A stretch of DNA of 64,000 bases from Zavarzinia marina (GCF_021568905.1 NZ_JAKGSB010000005.1:280027-344026), one strand, 5' to 3'. Shown: positions 30,042 through 38,396, counted from the first letter of the stretch. The notes: generated from the letters alone by a model not told the origin. Numbers and translations are program-made.

Positions 30042-30332
30042 TCAATGCCAACCTTTTTGTTCGAGTGCTTCGATTCGTTTTTCAATCTCCGAATCACCAA
30101 GCATTCGCGAAACAATCGACAGCAGATTGCCCAAGCGCGACGCATCTTCGACTTTGATTTTTCCGGCGCGGGCTTCGCGATACAAGCGCGCCGCTTCGTG
30201 TGCGCAGTCCGTGACCGTTTGCAGCTTTGCCCGGTGCGACCTGTAAGACTTACGGGGGGTATCGCACAAAGGGCCTTTGCCCGCTGGCGTATCGTCGTCT
30301 TCGTCGATCAGAAAATTACCGTTTTCCATCAT
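30042..30332 (-). CDS. Element protein, 96 residues, function unknown
   Basis: Acidic start (MMENGNFLIDEDDDTPAGKG), then a conserved-looking helical segment HRAKLQTVTDCAHEAARLYR and a C-terminal SRMLGDSEIEKRIEALEQKG. The pattern recalls small phage proteins encoded next to terminase or packaging genes, but no such neighbour is recognised here. Coupled to the next gene. Confidence 0.6.
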   Translation of the reverse strand: MMENGNFLIDEDDDTPAGKGPLCDTPRKSYRSHRAKLQTVTDCAHEAARLYREARAGKIKVEDASRLGNLLSIVSRMLGDSEIEKRIEALEQKGWH

Positions 30333-30339
30333 GCTTTCC

Positions 30340-30831
30340 TCAAAACTTCCAGCCCATGTACTTGTGAATCAGTTGTGCGGCGAACATTACGGTTTTGCTG
30401 TCGTCCTTCCGCAGTTCTTCGCGTATGCGTTTGGTTCGTGCTTCCTTGCGCGCTTGTCGGTATTCGTCGCCATCGTCTTCAATGATTCGTTCAACGCCTT
30501 CAAGCAACGATTCGATAAGTTCTTGCGGCGAAAAGTCCGTCATGGTGCGAAGGTCGCATTCCTGCAATCGCATCATTTCGGCAATCACGATGTTGTCTTG
30601 CGCGAATTCATCGGCCAGACGCAGCAAGGTTCCTTCGTCATACGGGAAGTAACGGCGCAAGGCTTCTTTAACCGCTTCGTAAAAATGCGCTTGCGGCAGC
30701 GGCTTGAACGGGTACTTGCGAACGACGCAGCGCGCAACGCGCTTCTTGATTTCGGCCAAGTCGTCGCCGTATGTTTCCGGCAGTTGTTCAATAATCTTTT
30801 CGATTCGTTCGCTACGGCTAAAAATGTTCAT
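30340..30831 (-). CDS. Element protein, 163 residues, function unknown
   Basis: Starts MNIFSRSERIEKIIEQLPET after AAGGAACAGCGAA. Entirely helical and charged, with EECDLRTMTDF-like and a C-terminal block KEARTKRIREELRKDDSKT then HKYMGWKF. Its ATG overlaps the stop of the upstream 81-residue gene (ATGA). No domain recognised. Confidence 0.65.
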   Translation of the reverse strand: MNIFSRSERIEKIIEQLPETYGDDLAEIKKRVARCVVRKYPFKPLPQAHFYEAVKEALRRYFPYDEGTLLRLADEFAQDNIVIAEMMRLQECDLRTMTDFSPQELIESLLEGVERIIEDDGDEYRQARKEARTKRIREELRKDDSKTVMFAAQLIHKYMGWKF

Positions 30832-31073
30832 TTCGCTGTTCCTTGTTTCTTTTGCTTCGATTGCTTTTGCACGTATGCGATAGGGTGCCCACACTCAACC
30901 GCCCGCAACATGCGCTTAATTGCCTTCGATGCTTCGGCAATCATCTGCGAAGCGTTTTCGATGTTGTGCCGACCTTCCATAAACTGAATGTTGATTGCGG
31001 CAGCGATAAGCCCGCCTAGCAAAAGTTGCCTATCAGTTTCGGTGATTCGTTCGTCTTTCATTTCGTTGTTCAT
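30828..31073 (-). CDS. Element protein, 81 residues, function unknown
   Basis: First gene downstream of the AT-rich iteron segment. Starts MNNEMKDERITETDRQLLLG, has a hydrophobic middle (GGLIAAAINIQFMEG) and a basic C-terminus rich in Lys/Gln (KQSKQKKQGTAK). Position next to a putative origin would suit a replication or copy-control accessory, which is inference only. Confidence 0.6.
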   Translation of the reverse strand: MNNEMKDERITETDRQLLLGGLIAAAINIQFMEGRHNIENASQMIAEASKAIKRMLRAVECGHPIAYVQKQSKQKKQGTAK

Positions 31074-31161
31074 GTCATTAACCCCTATCTAAACTGTCTA
31101 ACTGAATTCTGAAAGTAACCAAAATCCGCAAACCCTTGTCACTACTAGCTTTTAACTACAT

Positions 31162-31298
31162 TTTCTAATTTCTAACATTTCTAACTAAGGCCGGGTTCGG
31201 CTTGTTTATAGGTGCTATATACCTTATTTCAGTTAGAAAGTTAGAAATCATAGAAACCTTGTAAAACAACAACTTAGCAGTTAGAAAGCACTTAGAAA
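31162..31298. repeat. Iteron-like TTAGAAA repeats, candidate replication origin
   Basis: Eight copies of (G/C/A)TTAGAAA or one-base variants in a 137-bp AT-rich stretch. Three are inverted (TTTCTAA at 31162, 31169, 31178) and five direct (31232, 31240, 31249 as CATAGAAA, 31280, 31291). The repeats lie just past the end of the replication ATPase gene. Iterons beside a replication gene are a usual origin layout. Confidence 0.6.
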
Positions 31299-31301
31299 CG
31301 A

Positions 31302-32678
31302 TCAGAAAAACGACTTAACTTCGTGTTTGCCTTCGCCTGTAAATTCGTCATAGTTCGTCGGTGCGTAACATTCCGAAGTCGTGTTGAATTTGTCATGCGC
31401 ATCTTTCGGTGAAACACGTTGCAACTCGCCACAATCGAACAGTTCTTTGATGGTCTTTTTTAGCGTTGCCGTTGCGCCAAGTTTTGCGTTCTTAAATGCG
31501 GCATCGCTTGTCAAACGTTTTGATATGTAGCTATACGGAACGACGCCGTTTGCGCGCATTGCTTCAATGCCGACCTTGTAGCGTTGCAGTTCGGCCCAAG
31601 GCTTCGAAAACCAATCTTTAATCACTGTCCTAACGCGCATTTGTTGCGTTGTTTCCGACGTTGCTTGTTCGCCTACTTCGCCTTCTTCAAATGCGTTGAT
31701 AAGCCGTAACGTGTTCGCTTCTTCGAAATCAAGCGCCCATGCAGCTTGGTGTTCATTGATAACCGGCGCGTATGGGTTGCAGCCAATCGCAACCAGTGCG
31801 GCGAGTCGATAGGCTTTTTCGTTGCGTCGCGACCAAAGCGCCTTTTCAACTTCGGGAATCAGCTTCGAATTCATTTGTTCAAGGTGGAATTCTTCGGCGT
31901 ACTTGAATTGTCTTTGCGCGCCGTCGTCCAATAGGACGGGCTGAAATTCGTTCCGGCTGCTAAGCGTCAAAGTGTGGGCACATAGCGTTGCAAGGTTTGC
32001 AATCAACGCCGGGTCGGTATAGCGGTTCAGGTTCAGCGGCGGAACTTCGCCGGTATATTCAACAACGCTCATGCGTGTAATGAATCCCGAAAGTACGTGG
32101 CGTTCGTCAAACGATCTGCGAAACTCCGAAGGCGTGCTATCGCCAAGCAGCGTGAATGCCGCGCCTTTCGGTACTTCGATGTTCTTTGCGTTGTCCGAAT
32201 AGGCAATCATCGGAATTTTCCCGTTCGGCCCGGTTTTGCTGTATGCGTCAAGTAGTGTGGCAAGAAGTGCTTTCGAATTCGGGTCGGCCTTCGGGCTGCA
32301 AAGCTGTTGAATCAGGTTCCATGCTTCGCCTTGATGGCTTACAAAGCAGGGGTTCGCGGCAAGTGCCTTGAAGAATGCCGCTGCGCTTACTGGCCTAGGG
32401 CCGAAGAAGTTTGCGGCGGGTACGATCTTGCGGACTTCTTCAAGCAGTCGAACGATTGCGCCGCTCATGCTGTCCTTGCCGGTGCCAGTGCCAGCCAGCA
32501 ACAGCAAGTACACGTTCAGCCCCATGCCGTTGACGTGGTAGGTTCTGCCCACAATTCCGGCGACAAGCGCCAGCGCAGCGACTAGGGACGCTTCCCAAAT
32601 CGGGCGGGGCGAGTTGTTGAATATGTCCTTGCGGATTTCTTCAACTAGGTCATACGGCTGGTTGCTTTCGTGTGCCAT
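31302..32678 (-). CDS. Replication-type ATPase/helicase-like protein (DUF3987-like organisation)
   Basis: A 458-residue protein. The P-loop is LLAGTGTGKDSMSGA, preceded by hydrophobic strand LNVYLLL; LLGDSTPSEFRRSFDERHVLSGFITRM resembles the later nucleotide-binding and sensor region of DUF3987-type helicases found beside primases in phages and satellites. The C-terminal 100 residues look like a winged-helix DNA-binding part (PYSYISKRLTSDAAFKNAKL). No primase catalytic domain is seen. Start at the ATG before AHESNQPYDLVEE; the upstream ribosome site is weak. Confidence 0.65.
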   Translation of the reverse strand: MAHESNQPYDLVEEIRKDIFNNSPRPIWEASLVAALALVAGIVGRTYHVNGMGLNVYLLLLAGTGTGKDSMSGAIVRLLEEVRKIVPAANFFGPRPVSAAAFFKALAANPCFVSHQGEAWNLIQQLCSPKADPNSKALLATLLDAYSKTGPNGKIPMIAYSDNAKNIEVPKGAAFTLLGDSTPSEFRRSFDERHVLSGFITRMSVVEYTGEVPPLNLNRYTDPALIANLATLCAHTLTLSSRNEFQPVLLDDGAQRQFKYAEEFHLEQMNSKLIPEVEKALWSRRNEKAYRLAALVAIGCNPYAPVINEHQAAWALDFEEANTLRLINAFEEGEVGEQATSETTQQMRVRTVIKDWFSKPWAELQRYKVGIEAMRANGVVPYSYISKRLTSDAAFKNAKLGATATLKKTIKELFDCGELQRVSPKDAHDKFNTTSECYAPTNYDEFTGEGKHEVKSFF

Positions 32679-32696
32679 TCGTTCGTTCTTCTGGTC

Positions 32697-32719
32697 AATT
32701 CGGCAATACAACGGCAATA
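32697..32719 (-). repeat. Two direct TATTGCCG boxes upstream of the replication gene
   Basis: On the minus strand TATTGCCG occurs at 32719-32712 and 32708-32701, 11 bases apart (one helical turn). The second extends to TATTGCCGAATT, shared with the integrase upstream region. Confidence 0.55.
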
Positions 32720-32779
32720 GCTACGCCAAAGTTCGCCAAGTGCTTATAAATACGTTGTTTCAAGCGGAACATGTCTCCG

Positions 32780-33100
32780 CTATGCCTGCGATTTCGGCCA
32801 TTCGCCACGCAATCGGGCGGCTTCGTCGGCGTCGGCTTGGGCCTTCGCTTCGATGGCTTCGGCTAGCTGCTTGCGCGTATGGTCAATATCGACGGGCGGC
32901 GGCAGGGCTTCGAACTGGCCCGCGTAGTGCAATGCCCTTTCGATTTCCGGCAACGGTTCCTTAATGTGGGCACAATGCCCGCCGATGAAGAATGCGAAGG
33001 TGCCGCCGTTGGGCGTGTCGCTGTATTTGAATTCGGCAACGCTGCCGCTATTCAGCATTACGGGCTTGCCGGTTGCTGCGTCGGTTACTTTGATGAACAT
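32780..33100 (-). CDS. Element protein, 106 residues, function unknown
   Basis: Starts MFIKVTDAATGKPVMLNSGSV, a beta-rich N-terminal half (EFKYSDTPNGGTFAFFIGGH), then a helical Ala/Glu tail (KQLAEAIEAKAQADADEAARL). Lies 12 bases after the AlpA gene and is probably co-transcribed with it. No family recognised. Confidence 0.6.
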   Translation of the reverse strand: MFIKVTDAATGKPVMLNSGSVAEFKYSDTPNGGTFAFFIGGHCAHIKEPLPEIERALHYAGQFEALPPPVDIDHTRKQLAEAIEAKAQADADEAARLRGEWPKSQA

Positions 33101-33112
33101 TGCGCCGCCCCC

Positions 33113-33367
33113 TTAGTCCGTAGATTCGACGGAAAGGCGCTGTCTGGCTTCGGTCAGTTCAACGACAAGCGCGCGGATTTCGTCTTTTGATTTGCCTTGA
33201 ATGCGCGCGGTCAACACGGCGTTGCATTCGTGTTCCGGCCATGCGGCGAACTTGGGGCCAAGTTTCAAAGGGCGTGGAAAAAGACCTTCGGCCATCCATT
33301 CGTAAATGGTCGGTCTTGCAGCGCCGAATTTCTTTGAAACGTCGGGCTGTCTCAGAAGTGCAAGCAT
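33113..33367 (-). CDS. AlpA-family regulator / excisionase-like DNA-binding protein
   Basis: An 84-residue MerR-like winged-helix protein: LLRQPDVSKKFGAARPTIYEWMAEGLFPRP is split over the helix-turn-helix, followed by KLGPKFAAWPEHECNAVL, the AlpA pattern (R-x-V-x-W, then W/E-x-W at the wing). The ATG at 33367 has GAGGAC upstream. Such proteins activate integrase or act as excisionases in satellites. Confidence 0.85.
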   Translation of the reverse strand: MLALLRQPDVSKKFGAARPTIYEWMAEGLFPRPLKLGPKFAAWPEHECNAVLTARIQGKSKDEIRALVVELTEARQRLSVESTD

Positions 33368-33388
33368 TGTTTGTGTCCTCACGAATTT

Positions 33389-33467
33389 GCATGTGTCTGC
33401 ATGTGAGGGACACTTTAGGGACGGGCGCGGATTGGGTATGCCGCGATACCCGTCTATTTCGCGGCAT
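33389..33467. promoter_or_regulatory. Operator/leader structures upstream of alpA
   Basis: Contains direct repeats GCATGTG at 33389 and 33399 (10 bases apart), an embedded TGTCTGCA at 33394, and two overlapping inverted repeats: GGGTAT/ATACCC (33434-33439/33446-33451) and ATGCCGCGA/TCGCGGCAT (33438-33446/33459-33467). The two hairpins share bases and cannot form together. Confidence 0.45.
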
Positions 33468-33485
33468 GGGGTGGCGTGGCGGTTG

Positions 33486-33965
33486 CTACCGGGCGCGTTT
33501 GCTGCCGGTCAAGGCTTCCGATAGCCAGTCTTGCAGCGTTTCGCGGTTCGGCTGGCGTTCTTCTTCGTAACCTTCGGCGGTCATTTCGGCTTTTACTGCC
33601 ATAACGATTTGTTCCGGCTTCAACCCGGCTTCGTTGTACGTGCCAAGGTGCCAAAGCCTACTTTGCCAATGCGCCTTGAACTGACGGCTATACGGGCTGT
33701 TTTCGCCGCGACGCTTGTTCAATCCAAGCCGCTGCAAGAATTCGGCGCTGTTACCGGCCCGGCCAAGTTCGCGATTCGGCTTGCTGAATTCGATAGCCAG
33801 TCCAAGCCAGCTTGCCAGTTCGGGCGGCAGTGGTTCGCCTTTTTCCAAGTGCGTTTGCACGTCTTCAAGCATCGCCCACGCTGCGGCTTCGGTGCTGCCG
33901 TCGTGCAAGCCGTCGTCATGCAAATACGGCTGTTTCGGGTCAAATCCGAAAGGAAGCTTTGCCAT
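33486..33965 (-). CDS. Element protein, 159 residues, function unknown
   Basis: The ATG overlaps the integrase stop (TAATG), so it should be translationally coupled. Starts MAKLPFGFDPKQPYLHDDGL; contains LEKGEPLPPELASWLGLAIEF and a C-terminal basic part (LSEALTGSKRAR). Small proteins with ELASWLGxAI-type helices are common next to integrases in proteobacterial islands. Function unknown. Confidence 0.7.
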   Translation of the reverse strand: MAKLPFGFDPKQPYLHDDGLHDGSTEAAAWAMLEDVQTHLEKGEPLPPELASWLGLAIEFSKPNRELGRAGNSAEFLQRLGLNKRRGENSPYSRQFKAHWQSRLWHLGTYNEAGLKPEQIVMAVKAEMTAEGYEEERQPNRETLQDWLSEALTGSKRAR

Positions 33966-35344
33966 TACGCAACCCCCTTCTTCATCGCAACGACGTTGCT
34001 TGCGGCTACTTGTCCGCAGTAGTTCGCCCAATCCTGCATCATTGCGCGCCGGGCTTCGCGCATGTCGGAACGGCTGTACGCCTGTTCGACGGCGCTTCCT
34101 ACCGTGTGGGCAAGTGCGATTTCGGCGGCTTCGCGCGTGTGGCCGTGCTTGTAACCTTCGTCGTTGTACCAATCGCGGAACGCCGACCGGAAGCCATGCA
34201 CGACGGCAACGCGGCCTGATTTCGGGTCAATCCAACCGATGCGCCCGGCCTTCGTTTCGTCTTCGTGCATACGGCGCATAAGCTGCGTCAAGGTCATGTC
34301 GGACAGTTCGCCGCCGCGCGGGGCCGGGAACAGTAGATTGTTGCCCACAATGCGGGGCAGTGCCTTTATCAGCTTCACGGCGTCGTCTGACAGGGTTACG
34401 ACGTGTTCCCGCTTGGCCTTCATGCGGCTGGCTGGAACAACCCATGTGGGCGAAGGGCCGTCAAGGTCGTGCAGTTCGTCCCATGTTGCGCCGCGAACTT
34501 CGCCCGACCGTGCGGCGGTCAGAATGGCGAATTCCAGCGCCCGCGCCGATATGCCTTCGCGCTTGCGAAGTTCGGCCATGAACGCGCCCGTTTGCTTGTG
34601 CGGCAACGCCGGTTGCTTTTCCTTCGCGTCTTTCTTTTGCTTGCCTAGTGCGTGCTGAACGAAGGTCAGCGACGCGGGGTTGTCGCCCTTGTAGGCATCT
34701 TCGTTGCGCGCATAGGTAAAAACGGCTTCGATACGCCCGCGAAGGCGCGACGCTGTTTCGCGTTTCGTCTGCCAAATGGGTTCAAGCGCCTTTGCTACGT
34801 CGTGCCGGGTTAGTTCGTCGATCTTCCGGCCATCGTTCAAGAACGGGTAAGCGTATGTTTCAAGCGTTGATTGCCATTGCGCGATAGCCTTGGCGTTCCG
34901 CAGTTCGTCGGACTTCTGCGCTATGACGATTTCGGCGCATTCCTTGAAGGTCTTGCGGCGGTCGTGTTCGGCTTGCGCTTCCAGCTTCGCGCGGCGTTCG
35001 GCTTCCTTTGCTTCTAGCGGGTCAATGCCGGAACGAACCAACGCGGCCAGCTTCGCCGCTTCGGTGCGGGCTTCGGCAAGCGTCATGCTTCCCCAAGTCA
35101 AGGTCACGTCGCCCCATTGCGGCGTGTGGCGGCCTTGCTTGCCGAAGTCGGCCAGATTGACCGGGCCTAAGCCCATGCCGCGCCGCTTGCCGCGTATGGT
35201 GTACTTGAAGACCCATGACTTTGTGCCGGTCGGGCCGATTTGCAGGTACAGCCCGCCGCCGTCGCTGTAGAAGCCGGGGCGCATTTCGTTCTTCACTTGA
35301 AGCGGCTTCAAGCGGTTGTCGGTCGTCTTGCGTTCGTATGCCAT
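33965..35344 (-). CDS. int: Tyrosine integrase with N-terminal arm-binding domain
   Basis: A 459-residue P4-type integrase. The N-terminal DUF4102-like arm domain has GGGLYLQIGPTGTKSWVFKY; the catalytic domain has Arg in AARSGEVRGATWDE, the H-x-x-R box in VHGFRSAFRDW, a further His in LAHTVGSAVE and the nucleophile Tyr in QAYSRSD. All catalytic residues are present, so it may be active. It lies 150 bases from attR. Confidence 0.95.
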   Translation of the reverse strand: MAYERKTTDNRLKPLQVKNEMRPGFYSDGGGLYLQIGPTGTKSWVFKYTIRGKRRGMGLGPVNLADFGKQGRHTPQWGDVTLTWGSMTLAEARTEAAKLAALVRSGIDPLEAKEAERRAKLEAQAEHDRRKTFKECAEIVIAQKSDELRNAKAIAQWQSTLETYAYPFLNDGRKIDELTRHDVAKALEPIWQTKRETASRLRGRIEAVFTYARNEDAYKGDNPASLTFVQHALGKQKKDAKEKQPALPHKQTGAFMAELRKREGISARALEFAILTAARSGEVRGATWDELHDLDGPSPTWVVPASRMKAKREHVVTLSDDAVKLIKALPRIVGNNLLFPAPRGGELSDMTLTQLMRRMHEDETKAGRIGWIDPKSGRVAVVHGFRSAFRDWYNDEGYKHGHTREAAEIALAHTVGSAVEQAYSRSDMREARRAMMQDWANYCGQVAASNVVAMKKGVA

Positions 35345-35484
35345 GTCTGCACCTGTATTGTCGTTCTATTGCCGAATTTTGGCATAAACACGCAGACAGT
35401 TCAAGGCCGGTGCAGACAAAAATAGTTCGTAAGTGCTTGGCACGCATAGTAAAAAATATATTTATGCGGACTAATGCAGACAAA
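35344..35484. promoter_or_regulatory. Integrase upstream region with candidate arm-type sites
   Basis: TGCAGACA at 35411 and 35475 (both followed by AA), CGCAGACA at 35391 and inverted TGTCTGCA at 35344. TATTGCCGAATT occurs at 35367-35378. Repeats beside the core site in an attachment region are expected for integrase arm binding. Confidence 0.5.
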
Positions 35485-35495
35485 TACAAAGCGGA

Positions 35496-35509
35496 CACCC
35501 TCTCCGCCA
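35496..35509. repeat. attR, 14-bp core
   Basis: CACCCTCTCCGCCA, identical to the tRNA-Ser 3' end at 28540-28553. It marks the right boundary; GC content rises immediately after it. Confidence 0.92.
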
Positions 35510-35952
35510 CTTCCTCGTCGCTCACGACAGTCCCGCGTTGCTCGACGTCTCCGCGAGGGCGGCCCTGCGGCCGGTCGCGCGCTTGCGCTCCGGGCGGCGA
35601 ATTCGAACGTTCGTCCGAACCCTCCACCATCATCTCGCCCAGCCGTATCCATAGCAGGAAGCCGCCGCCGGCGCCCCGAGGCCGGCGGGATGGTCGGAAA
35701 GACCGTGCGCCAACCCCGTCCGGTGACGGCGGAGCGTGACGATATCATCGCGATCGTGATTCAGGCCCGGCGCGGCCGTGCGCGCCGGGCGACCGGGTTG
35801 CTTCGGCCCGATCAGGCTGATCGAGGGTGCCCGCCGCCTCGCCGACGGGACCCCGGCGATGACGGTGGGCAATCGGGATTTCGCCGAGGCGATCGCCGGA
35901 ACCCCGATTCACCCCGCGCCCGAGGAAGGCCGAGCAGGGATGCCCGGCTGGA
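35510..35952. other. Intergenic stretch right of attR, no confident gene
   Basis: About 440 bases of high-GC host DNA. It contains a perfect 10-bp inverted repeat (GCCCGGCGCG at 35765-35774, complement at 35781-35790, 6-base loop) without a T-run. A plus-strand open frame from 35778 has some coding look (GPIRLIEGARRLADGTPAM, then NRDFAEAIAGTPIHPAP) but lacks a ribosome site and runs into the convergent ligase gene; it may be a remnant. Confidence 0.5.
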
Positions 35953-37485
35953 TCAGCCGACGCGACGCTCCCGACCTTGCCAATAGGGCTCGCGCAATTG
36001 GCGTTTCAGGACCTTGCCGGCCCCGTTGCGCGGCAGGGCGGCCACGAAGTCGATACCCCGGGGCATCTTGAAGCCGGCCAGACGCTCGCGGCAGAAGTCC
36101 AGGATGTCGTCTGCGTCCGGTTCCGTGCCGATGCGTGGCACGACGATCGCCTGGACCGACTCGCCCCAATGGGGATGGGGCACGCCGACGACCGCCACCT
36201 CGGCCACCATCGGGTGTTCGGCGATGACGCTTTCGACATCGAGCGACGAGACGTTCTCGCCGCCGGAGACGATGATGTCCTTGATGCGGTCGACGACATA
36301 GAGATAGCCGTCGGCGTCGAGACGGCCGGCGTCGCCCGTGTGCAGGAAGCCGTCGCGAAGACTGTCCGCCGTGTCGTCGGGTCGGCGCCAGTAACCGGCC
36401 ATGACATGGCCGCTGCGCACCACGATCTCGCCCACCTCGCCCGCCGGCAGGACCGCGCCCTCGGCATCGACGATGCGCAGGTCCGTGCCCGCGACCGGAC
36501 GGCCCGCCGCCGACAGGAGTTCGCTTCGGCCGGCCGCGAAGGCCTTACGATAATCCTCGGGATTGAGGGTCGAGATGACGCTGTGGGTCTCGGTCATGCC
36601 GTAGATCTGGCCGAGGTCGCAGCCGAAGCGCCGGGCCGCGCGCTGCAACAGGTCGGGCGAGATCGGCGAGGCGCCGAACAGCAGGCTGCGCAGGCCGGAA
36701 AAATCCCGGCCCGCGGGCAGGGGCGTCGCGGCGCAGGCCTGGATCATGGTGGGGACCATCACGGCGTGAACGGGGCCCGGGCCCGACATCTGCTCCAACG
36801 CGTCCTGGGGTGAGAAATCCCGCCGCAGCACCAGCGTCGCGCCGTTGTAGAGGCCGAACAGGGTGACGAAGACGCCGCCGACATGGAACAGCGGCAGGCA
36901 TTGATAGAGCCGCTCGCCGGGGGCGACGCGCACACCGAGGGACGCGGAGACCGCCGCCTGCTGCGCCAGCGCGTTGGCCCTGGTCAGGACGACGCCCTTC
37001 GGCCGGCCCGTGGTGCCCGACGTATAGATCTGGAGATAGGCGCCGGGCGCTTCGTCCTGTTCCGCGATCCGCGCGGGCGGCGCCGGCCAGGAGCCGATCT
37101 CGCCCGCCGTCAGGCTTTCGATCGGGATGCACGGCCAGTCGCCCAGCTTCGGCCGGAATTCCTCCTCGAAGAAGACCATGGCGGCATGGCTGTCCTTCAC
37201 GATCCAGTCGAGTTCCGGCGCCGCCAGCCGGTGGTTCAATGGCACCAGCACGGCCCCCGCCATGGCGGCGCCGAAGAGGAGGACGAGGATCTCCGCCCGG
37301 TTCTTGGAAAGGACGGCGATGCGGTCGCCGGGACGATAGCCGCTGGCCGCCAGACTGTCGGCGAAGCGCCGGGCGCTCTGCCACAGCGTGCCGTAGTGCC
37401 AGATGCCGGCGTCGGTTTCGGCGGCAACGGTGTCCGGGGCCGCGCCGGCGTGGAAGGCGAGCGCATGGTGGATCTCGAAGGTCAT
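35953..37485 (-). CDS. AMP-dependent acyl-CoA ligase
   Basis: A 510-residue ANL enzyme. Motifs are YTSGTTGRPKGVVLT (P-loop), IYGMTETHSV, HTGDAGRLDADGYLYVVDR, KDIIVSGGENVSSLDVE and NGAGKVLKRQLRE with the catalytic Lys. The ATG at 37485 is chosen because the frame further upstream is a shadow of the next gene. It follows the PF10118 gene by 11 bases, so the two form an operon at the edge of the catabolic region and it is a candidate for activating the final acid product. Confidence 0.92.
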   Translation of the reverse strand: MTFEIHHALAFHAGAAPDTVAAETDAGIWHYGTLWQSARRFADSLAASGYRPGDRIAVLSKNRAEILVLLFGAAMAGAVLVPLNHRLAAPELDWIVKDSHAAMVFFEEEFRPKLGDWPCIPIESLTAGEIGSWPAPPARIAEQDEAPGAYLQIYTSGTTGRPKGVVLTRANALAQQAAVSASLGVRVAPGERLYQCLPLFHVGGVFVTLFGLYNGATLVLRRDFSPQDALEQMSGPGPVHAVMVPTMIQACAATPLPAGRDFSGLRSLLFGASPISPDLLQRAARRFGCDLGQIYGMTETHSVISTLNPEDYRKAFAAGRSELLSAAGRPVAGTDLRIVDAEGAVLPAGEVGEIVVRSGHVMAGYWRRPDDTADSLRDGFLHTGDAGRLDADGYLYVVDRIKDIIVSGGENVSSLDVESVIAEHPMVAEVAVVGVPHPHWGESVQAIVVPRIGTEPDADDILDFCRERLAGFKMPRGIDFVAALPRNGAGKVLKRQLREPYWQGRERRVG

Positions 37486-37496
37486 TGTTTCCGCCG

Positions 37497-38396
37497 TCAG
37501 TTGGTCCGCAGGATGAGGTCCATCTTCTCGCGGTCGATGGCGAGGACGTCGCCGCCGTCGCCCTCGAACTTGCGCCAGGCGACCGCGATCGGGTTCTGCC
37601 GGTCGGTGACCAGCGGATGGTTGCGCGGGTGATAGCGCCTGGACATGACCGGCTTGGCCAGCCACAGCATCCGCAGCAGCGTGCCGACCACGAACTTCGT
37701 CGACTTCCAGGCCCGCCACGGATTGCGCAGATAGCCGCTCTGCCTGGCCATGTGGAAATAGGCGCGCAGGGTCTCGCCCGCGATGTGCTTCAGGGCGACC
37801 AGCACCATGTATTTGCGGTACCACTCGTGCTTACCGTAGAGCTTCTTGTAGACGTCGAAGGCGACCGCGCCGTGCTCGACCTCCTCGACCTGGTGCCAGA
37901 CCCACATGGCCTTGATGGTCGGATCGGAATCCGAGAACCATCTGTCGTAATTGTCCAGCACGACCATGCCGGCGAGGAAGGTGAAAGTCTCGTAGCCGGC
38001 GGTGAAGGCGGCCTGGCGGCGCGGCGAATCCGTCTTCAGATGCTCGATGAAGAAGTCGCGCGCCTCGGCGTCGAAATCCGCCGCCCGGGGATAGGTGGCG
38101 GCCAGGAACCTGTTGTAGGCGATGAAGTTCTTCGCGTGATGGGCCTCCTGACCGATGATGCCCGACATCGCCTCGCGCAGTTCGGGATCGTCGACCGAAG
38201 CCTTGGCCCTGTTCAAGACCCGGATCAGATAGCGCTCGAAATAGGGCACATGGATGCCGAGCGCGTTGAGGAACATCGCGAATTCCGGGCAGGAACGGCT
38301 CCAAACCGGGTCCTTGCCGGCCAGACCGTCGACATCGAATTCAAGCGGCCGAACCGGAAAATGGTCCATCGGATGACGCGGGCTCTCTCCCGACAT
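37497..38396 (-). CDS. Ferritin-like metal-dependent hydrolase (PF10118 family)
   Basis: A 299-residue protein with two metal-binding helices: IGQEAHHAKN (ExxH) and WHQVEEVEHGAVAFD (ExxEH), and an additional FIEHLK. The block FFIEHLKTDSPRRQAAFTAG and C-terminal RYHPRNHPL match the uncharacterised Metal_hydrol family, which is related to ferritin-like diiron proteins and often accompanies hydrocarbon or steroid degradation genes. Activity unknown. Confidence 0.85.
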   Translation of the reverse strand: MSGESPRHPMDHFPVRPLEFDVDGLAGKDPVWSRSCPEFAMFLNALGIHVPYFERYLIRVLNRAKASVDDPELREAMSGIIGQEAHHAKNFIAYNRFLAATYPRAADFDAEARDFFIEHLKTDSPRRQAAFTAGYETFTFLAGMVVLDNYDRWFSDSDPTIKAMWVWHQVEEVEHGAVAFDVYKKLYGKHEWYRKYMVLVALKHIAGETLRAYFHMARQSGYLRNPWRAWKSTKFVVGTLLRMLWLAKPVMSRRYHPRNHPLVTDRQNPIAVAWRKFEGDGGDVLAIDREKMDLILRTN

